12,910 bases of DNA. Source: Astrothelium macrocarpum (taxonomy: Eukaryota > Ascomycota > Dothideomycetes > Trypetheliales > Trypetheliaceae). How positions within the stretch are numbered: position 1 is the first letter of the stretch; each line of letters starts with the position of its first letter. The notes under the pieces were generated by a model, which saw only the letters and a list, made by a program, of their open reading frames with translations, searched no databases and had not been told where the DNA came from. The stretch covers positions 1 through 12,910 of the forward strand of contig JAGEMR010000275.1 in assembly GCA_021030915.1 (NCBI GenBank). The letters run 5' to 3'. The position numbers and the translations under genes were made by a program. Positions 8,737-12,910 of the stretch are shown piece after piece.

Positions 8737-9460
8737 AACGTGAAAGTCCGCTTTCGCTTTAGAGCGTCGTGCGGCATGGGATGGTCGTTGATCAAGTCGC
8801 ACGTTGAGTAAGTTGTGACTGCTGCTTCTGAAGAGGAGCTAACTCAACGGACATTCTGTAGATACCGCAGCATATTGATTCTGTGTTTTAAAAGGAATGG
8901 TCCATGGCGGAATCCGAAAGCAACTAGGGATTGACTTATGGAATAAGGGTGGAATAAGGCATTTTCATCATTGGTTCACGTTGGAAAAACAGTGTGCAGA
9001 ACCCAAGTATTTGAGCTCTGGGGTCTGTCGAGCTTACAGAGCCCAAGTTCGTGGGTGTTAAAATCAGTTGTACACATTTTGCCATGCGTCTGGAAGGGAG
9101 CTCTCATGTATAGCAGCGACCTGTGCCCATGAAGCCCAAATTACCCATGGAAATAGTGGGGCATCAGGGGTGGAGCGTAATTAGTGGCGGCGCCTGTTGT
9201 TTTTTGGTAACAGCTTCACCCAATCACCGCTGGGAACGCTTCTGTGTAGAACACTCCGTACTTCAAGACTTTTCATCTATTTGGTCAGGGTAGGCGTGCC
9301 GGATTATTTCAGCACGACTAAGTCATCTGTCGAGGATACGTCTCCCACTGATGGCGCATCTGCCGCGCGCCCAGCTTTTTGGGGCGGCCAATCAGAACTG
9401 GGCCGCACTGCCGTGCTGACCGATGGGGCGCATCAGGGGATTGGAAGCTTCAAAAGGTGA
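8737..9460 (-). promoter_or_regulatory. Upstream region of the zinc-finger gene with upstream ATGs and CCAAT boxes
   Basis: On the gene's strand, upstream ATGs open a 9-codon frame (8873-8844), a 20-codon frame (8854-8792) and a 75-codon frame (8777-8550) that overlaps the main start out of frame. Farther out, CCAATCA occurs at 9220-9226 and 9388-9394, and the 9-mer CATCAGGGG at 9162-9170 and 9431-9439, each ending in the stress-element core AGGGG. No coding frame is convincing here. Function of these sites is inference. Confidence 0.35.
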
Positions 9461-10348
9461 AATAGAACGAGCACGAGAAACGATGGGGGCCAGACTACAA
9501 TCGACAGTGGATATTCTGACGTTGCTTAGCGGGTGGAACTGCGTCCCGGAACAGCGGTCTGCAGGATCAGTACAGAATTCTCACAATTTTCATTTAGGGT
9601 CAGCCCGGAGAATTATGACATTTATCACTGTTGAGGGCGTCTCCAGCATGTGTATTGCACAGGACATCTTCTAGATCGAAGAAATCCCGCTGAAGCCGAA
9701 TTGAAAAAATAATAGAAGGGCTCGAATAGCAAATTATAGGTAGGGTTAATGAAATGTTTCAGCAAGACAAATATAGCATACCTCTACTTCACTCAATCAT
9801 GCAGCTCAGCAGGCGAGAAAAGATGGCATTCTCTTTGTTTGGATAGATACATGTTGCAACATACACACCCGCCACCGGTGACAATGTCGCAATGCCCCAC
9901 GAAAGGGTAAGACAACGGCAGTCGTCACTCAGCTTTAGATACCAAATTTAGTTAGACTAATTCTATGCTAAGTAATTTGTACGAGTCAGCGACGAGGCCC
10001 CGTACTTGGACCTAAGTTGTACAGCCAAAAGGCGACCCTTTCGGCCAGGTCTCGCCGGCCACCTTGCCAAAGCGCTATCGCCACGCTAAATAGGCTATGA
10101 TTTAATTACAACTGAAGAAATTGAGTATGAAGATAAGGTCTAATGCCATAAGGAACGTGAGGCGGCCCCGGTCGTGAGAGTGCCAAGGTCTATATACTCG
10201 TCCGGAGCGTATATTGCTCAGCATCGGCGCTTCAGCAATGCAGCGGGAGAAGCATTGTTAAGCTACATCTTGTTCCGAACATATATCTCATTGAGGTACT
10301 GATGTGATTCGATAGTGTTAACCTTACTTTGTACGTTTACGTGAACTT
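9461..10348. other. Long intergenic stretch, nothing supported
   Basis: No frame here shows domains, codon-like composition or splice structure that I would defend. A plus-strand 83-aa frame (9423-9674) overlaps its start and looks like chance. No tRNA-like, transposon-like or repeat structure was found by eye. Confidence 0.5.
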
Positions 10349-10924
10349 CTATGTCATTCGCCCGGACAGTTCGGGAAGGAAGGGCTCTGTCTGCGGATTG
10401 GGATGTCCATCTTCACCTCCAACAAGCCGCTCAGCCTTGTCAACGTCGAAAACGCCATGCTCATCCGTAAGCTCTTCTTTGCGTCCAAAGTAAACCGGAT
10501 AGACGCAATCAATTGCACCAAACTGCAAGGAGCTGAAGATCTCTTCTGCTCTTCTATAGTCAACCCTGAAGTTGTACCAACTGTCGCGCTCCTTGGGGAG
10601 GACGCCATAGTTTGGGAATTCGAGAGGGCATTCTTCTTCGCTGCGGGCGTAAAATTGTATTAAGAGTGTGTCATCTTTAGCGGTACGCGCATCAGCAATG
10701 GCGATAATATCCTGTTCGATAAATTTGTGTTGATTTTGTCTCTCCAGCGCCCACTTTTGGCAATCCAGTTCAGATATGCCGATAAAATTGGTTTCAAAAG
10801 ATTCATTTTCTTTCAGCTCTTGCTTAAACTTTTGACCGTTATTAGGACCGGTCTGCGATTCAACAAGGTAAAATAGCTTTGTATTGTAGATTTTGTTGTT
10901 GATATTAGAAAGCTTATGAATAAA
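10349..10924 (-). CDS. Terminal exon of an unrecognised gene (no ATG in the frame)
   Basis: This frame is open for 191 codons to TAG at 10351-10349, with no ATG until the third codon from the end, so simple ORF calling misses it. Composition is protein-like, with motifs such as IADARTAKDDTLLIQFYARS (77-96), FPNYGVLPKERDSWYNFR (103-120), AEEIFSSLQFGAIDCVYPVYF (126-146) and a hydrophilic end. Just upstream, ACTAAC-ATCTC-CAG (10925-10937) is a good branch site and acceptor, so this should be a last exon. One possible first exon is 11020-11003 (ATG plus five codons, donor GTGCGT), which joins in frame through a 78-nt intron and gives 197 aa; this is speculative. The DARTAxDDTxLI patch reminds me faintly of fungal DUF6924-type proteins, not firmly. 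No signal peptide or membrane segment. Alternatively it is a 5'-truncated relic at the isochore border. Confidence 0.5.
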   Translation of the reverse strand, partial: FIHKLSNINNKIYNTKLFYLVESQTGPNNGQKFKQELKENESFETNFIGISELDCQKWALERQNQHKFIEQDIIAIADARTAKDDTLLIQFYARSEEECPLEFPNYGVLPKERDSWYNFRVDYRRAEEIFSSLQFGAIDCVYPVYFGRKEELTDEHGVFDVDKAERLVGGEDGHPNPQTEPFLPELSGRMT

Positions 10925-11012
10925 CTGGAGATGTTAGTTTAATTTGCGCTAATTGTTTACGAATAGATGCAGCTTATAGGCTTAGCCTCTTCAGCAACGC
11001 ACAGGGGTCGGA

Positions 11013-11100
11013 AGGATCATTGGATCGCATAGCATAGCATAATAGCTGGATAGCATAGGATCTGGATAATTATCCTAATATTAAGGATCATCCCGGGCCC
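11013..11100. repeat. Short repeats and palindrome at the isochore border
   Basis: Three tandem GCATA units (11027-11041) are followed by further partial copies (ATAGCTGGATAGCATAGG). GGATCAT occurs at 11014-11020 and 11085-11091. A 12-bp palindrome GGATAATTATCC is at 11064-11075, and a GC-only CCCGGGCCC at 11092-11100. Within about 40 bp the sequence then turns into the AT-rich block. These could be remains of a repeat end or insertion junction; no element is identifiable. Confidence 0.45.
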
Positions 11101-11139
11101 ATTTCTAAATCAAATTAGACCTACATATATCAGCCGTCC

Positions 11140-12910
11140 AAAAAATTTTATATGATATTCTATTCATCAAATAAATATATTAAAAATATTCATACAAAAT
11201 TTATAAATAATTGATAAATTTATAAATTATTATATTTTCATTTGAAAATTTTAAAAAAAAAAAAAAAAATTTTCATAATATGAATTTAATTATAAATTTT
11301 ATATTTTATATAAAAAATTTTATATATATTATATAATAAATTAATAAAAAAGATATTTATTTTTATTTATCATATAAATATTCAATTTTTGATATTTTTT
11401 TTCGAATTTAATTTTTTAAATATTCAATTCTTTCAATATTCATTGGATTAAAAATTATTTTTTTTTATAAAATCGTATGATATATATATAAAAAAAAATT
11501 TTCAAATTCATCATTTATTATTGAAATAAAGAATATTTTTATTATAAAATATGAAAAAAATAATTAATATTTTTATTATTGATTTTAATATCATTATTAT
11601 AAAATTATTATATTTTCAATATTATATAATATTTTATTATAATATTTTTCATATTTATTTTTTATTTATTCTTTTATTTCAATTTTATTTTATATATTTA
11701 TATAAATCTTATTATATATATTTAATTGAATTCATTATTCTGATAAAATTTGATTTTAAATATTAATATATAAAATAAATTCAGAAATATTATGAATATT
11801 TTTGAATTAATATCAAAAAAATTTAATTTTATATAAAATTATTTTTTTTTAATTTTTTTATCAGATTTTTTTAATATATTTTATATAATTATTTAAATAA
11901 AATATAAATATTATCATATAATATAATAAATCATTTAAATATTGATAATATTTTTAATATTTTTTTTAATATTTATAAATTCGTATGATAAATTTTTTAT
12001 TAAATTTTTTATATTTATTTTTATTTTTTATTAATAAAATTTCGTATAAATAAAATTAAATTTTATATTAAAAAATTCTCTATATATATGAATAAAATAT
12101 TTATTATTAAAAGAATTTTATTTAAATATATTTTATAATTTTATATTTTAAATATTATATAATAAAATGATTTTAAAAAAATGTAAATTATATAAAATTA
12201 ATTCTATTTATATATATTAAAAATATCAAATAATAAAATATCGAAATAAAATTTAATATATTTATTGATATTGATTTCATATTTTAAAATTATATCAAAA
12301 AAAAAAAATCAGAAATTCTATTTTATATGATTATTCAATAAAATCATTTTTTTAATTATTCATTTAAATTCTATTAAATAAAATGATGAATTATGATTAT
12401 AAATAATAATATTATAAAATTTTTTAAAAATTCCAAATATACGAAATTGATCTATTTTCTTTTTTATTTATTTTTTATTCAAATTTATATTTTTATTTTC
12501 TTTTTAATCATATAATTCAAATATTATTAGATCAAAAAGATTTTTAAATAAAAAATCTTATATAATAAAATTAATAATATATTTTTAATAACGAATTTTT
12601 TATTTTTATGAATTTTAATTAATATTTTATTTTTTTATATATTTATTTATCATAAAATAGAAGATATTATTTATATTTAAATTATTTATAATTAAAATAT
12701 CAAATTTTTATACGATTTTATATTTTTGAAATATCAGAAGAATAAATTTTCATTAATTTTTTTTTAAATATCCAATTATTATATAAAAAATAAAAAGAAT
12801 ATTTCGAAATTTCATTTCATTATTCATATAATAAATATAAATTATAAAAAAAAAAAGATTATTCGATAAAATTCAGATATCAATAAAAAAATGAATATTT
12901 ATAAATATAA
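11140..12910. repeat. AT-rich block, right isochore (RIP-like), no genes
   Basis: About 1.77 kb of almost pure A/T to the window end. Several 60-base lines hold no more than two or three G or C. Residual C is nearly always in TCA, TCT or CG and residual G in TGA, AGA or CG; ACA, GCA, TGT and AGT are nearly absent. The one ATG frame above 60 codons (11551-11766) encodes only Ile/Phe/Tyr/Lys/Leu-rich low-complexity sequence, as expected by chance. Interpretation as repeats degraded by RIP is inference from composition; the original element is not recognisable. Nothing resembles mitochondrial genes. Confidence 0.75.

Noticed and set aside
9423..9674. 83-codon plus-strand ORF
   Set aside because: Poor start context, no domain, no splice structure, and overlap with another random frame (9197-9460).
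11551..11766. 71-codon ORF in the AT-rich block
   Set aside because: Composition is only Ile/Phe/Tyr/Leu/Lys-type codons, as expected in random A/T sequence.
11140..12910. Mitochondrial DNA insertion as source of the AT richness
   Set aside because: No mitochondrial protein, rRNA or tRNA signature is visible, and the G/C level is lower than usual even for fungal mitochondrial genes.

Overview
The window looks like nuclear DNA of a filamentous ascomycete (Pezizomycotina, possibly Leotiomycetes; the class is inference). It carries short introns of about 50-140 nt with CTAAC/CTGAC-type branch sites, house-keeping proteins with typical Pezizomycotina sequence features, and a gene island of ordinary base composition (about 340-11100) set between two extremely AT-rich blocks (1 to about 320, and about 11140-12910). 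Those blocks look like RIP-degraded repeat isochores and hold no credible genes.

Layout, left to right: AT-rich block; an 82-codon open stretch without an ATG (388-636), probably a coding remnant; a gene-poor stretch; a two-exon NADPH-dependent aldo-keto reductase of the Gcy1/Gld1 glycerol dehydrogenase type (minus, 1268-2234); divergent from it, mitochondrial ATP synthase assembly factor ATP10 (plus, 2784-3878); convergent with that, the Golgi Qb-SNARE GOS1 (minus, 4046-4873, three exons, one with a GC-AG intron); 209 bp away and divergent, ribosomal protein uL29/RPL35 (plus, 5083-5728, four coding exons, the first only ATG and the last only one codon plus stop); a convergent intergenic stretch with one doubtful ORF; a large C2H2 zinc-finger protein (minus, 6502-8736, three exons, 692 aa); about 1.6 kb without a supported gene; and a long open frame with no useful ATG (minus, 10349-10933), best read as the terminal exon of an unrecognised gene whose 5' part lies at the AT-rich border.

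The genes do not form a pathway. They serve redox metabolism, ATP synthase assembly, Golgi membrane fusion, translation and transcription, a normal eukaryotic mix. I see no CRISPR array, tRNA, rRNA, intact transposon or defence or biosynthetic cluster. I could not demonstrate a novel system. The points most worth a second look are the hidden ORF next to the right isochore, an Asp at the predicted zero layer of GOS1, and the unusual residual trinucleotide context in the AT-rich blocks. All splice models were built by hand from splice signals, reading frame and recalled family resemblance; no alignment was run.
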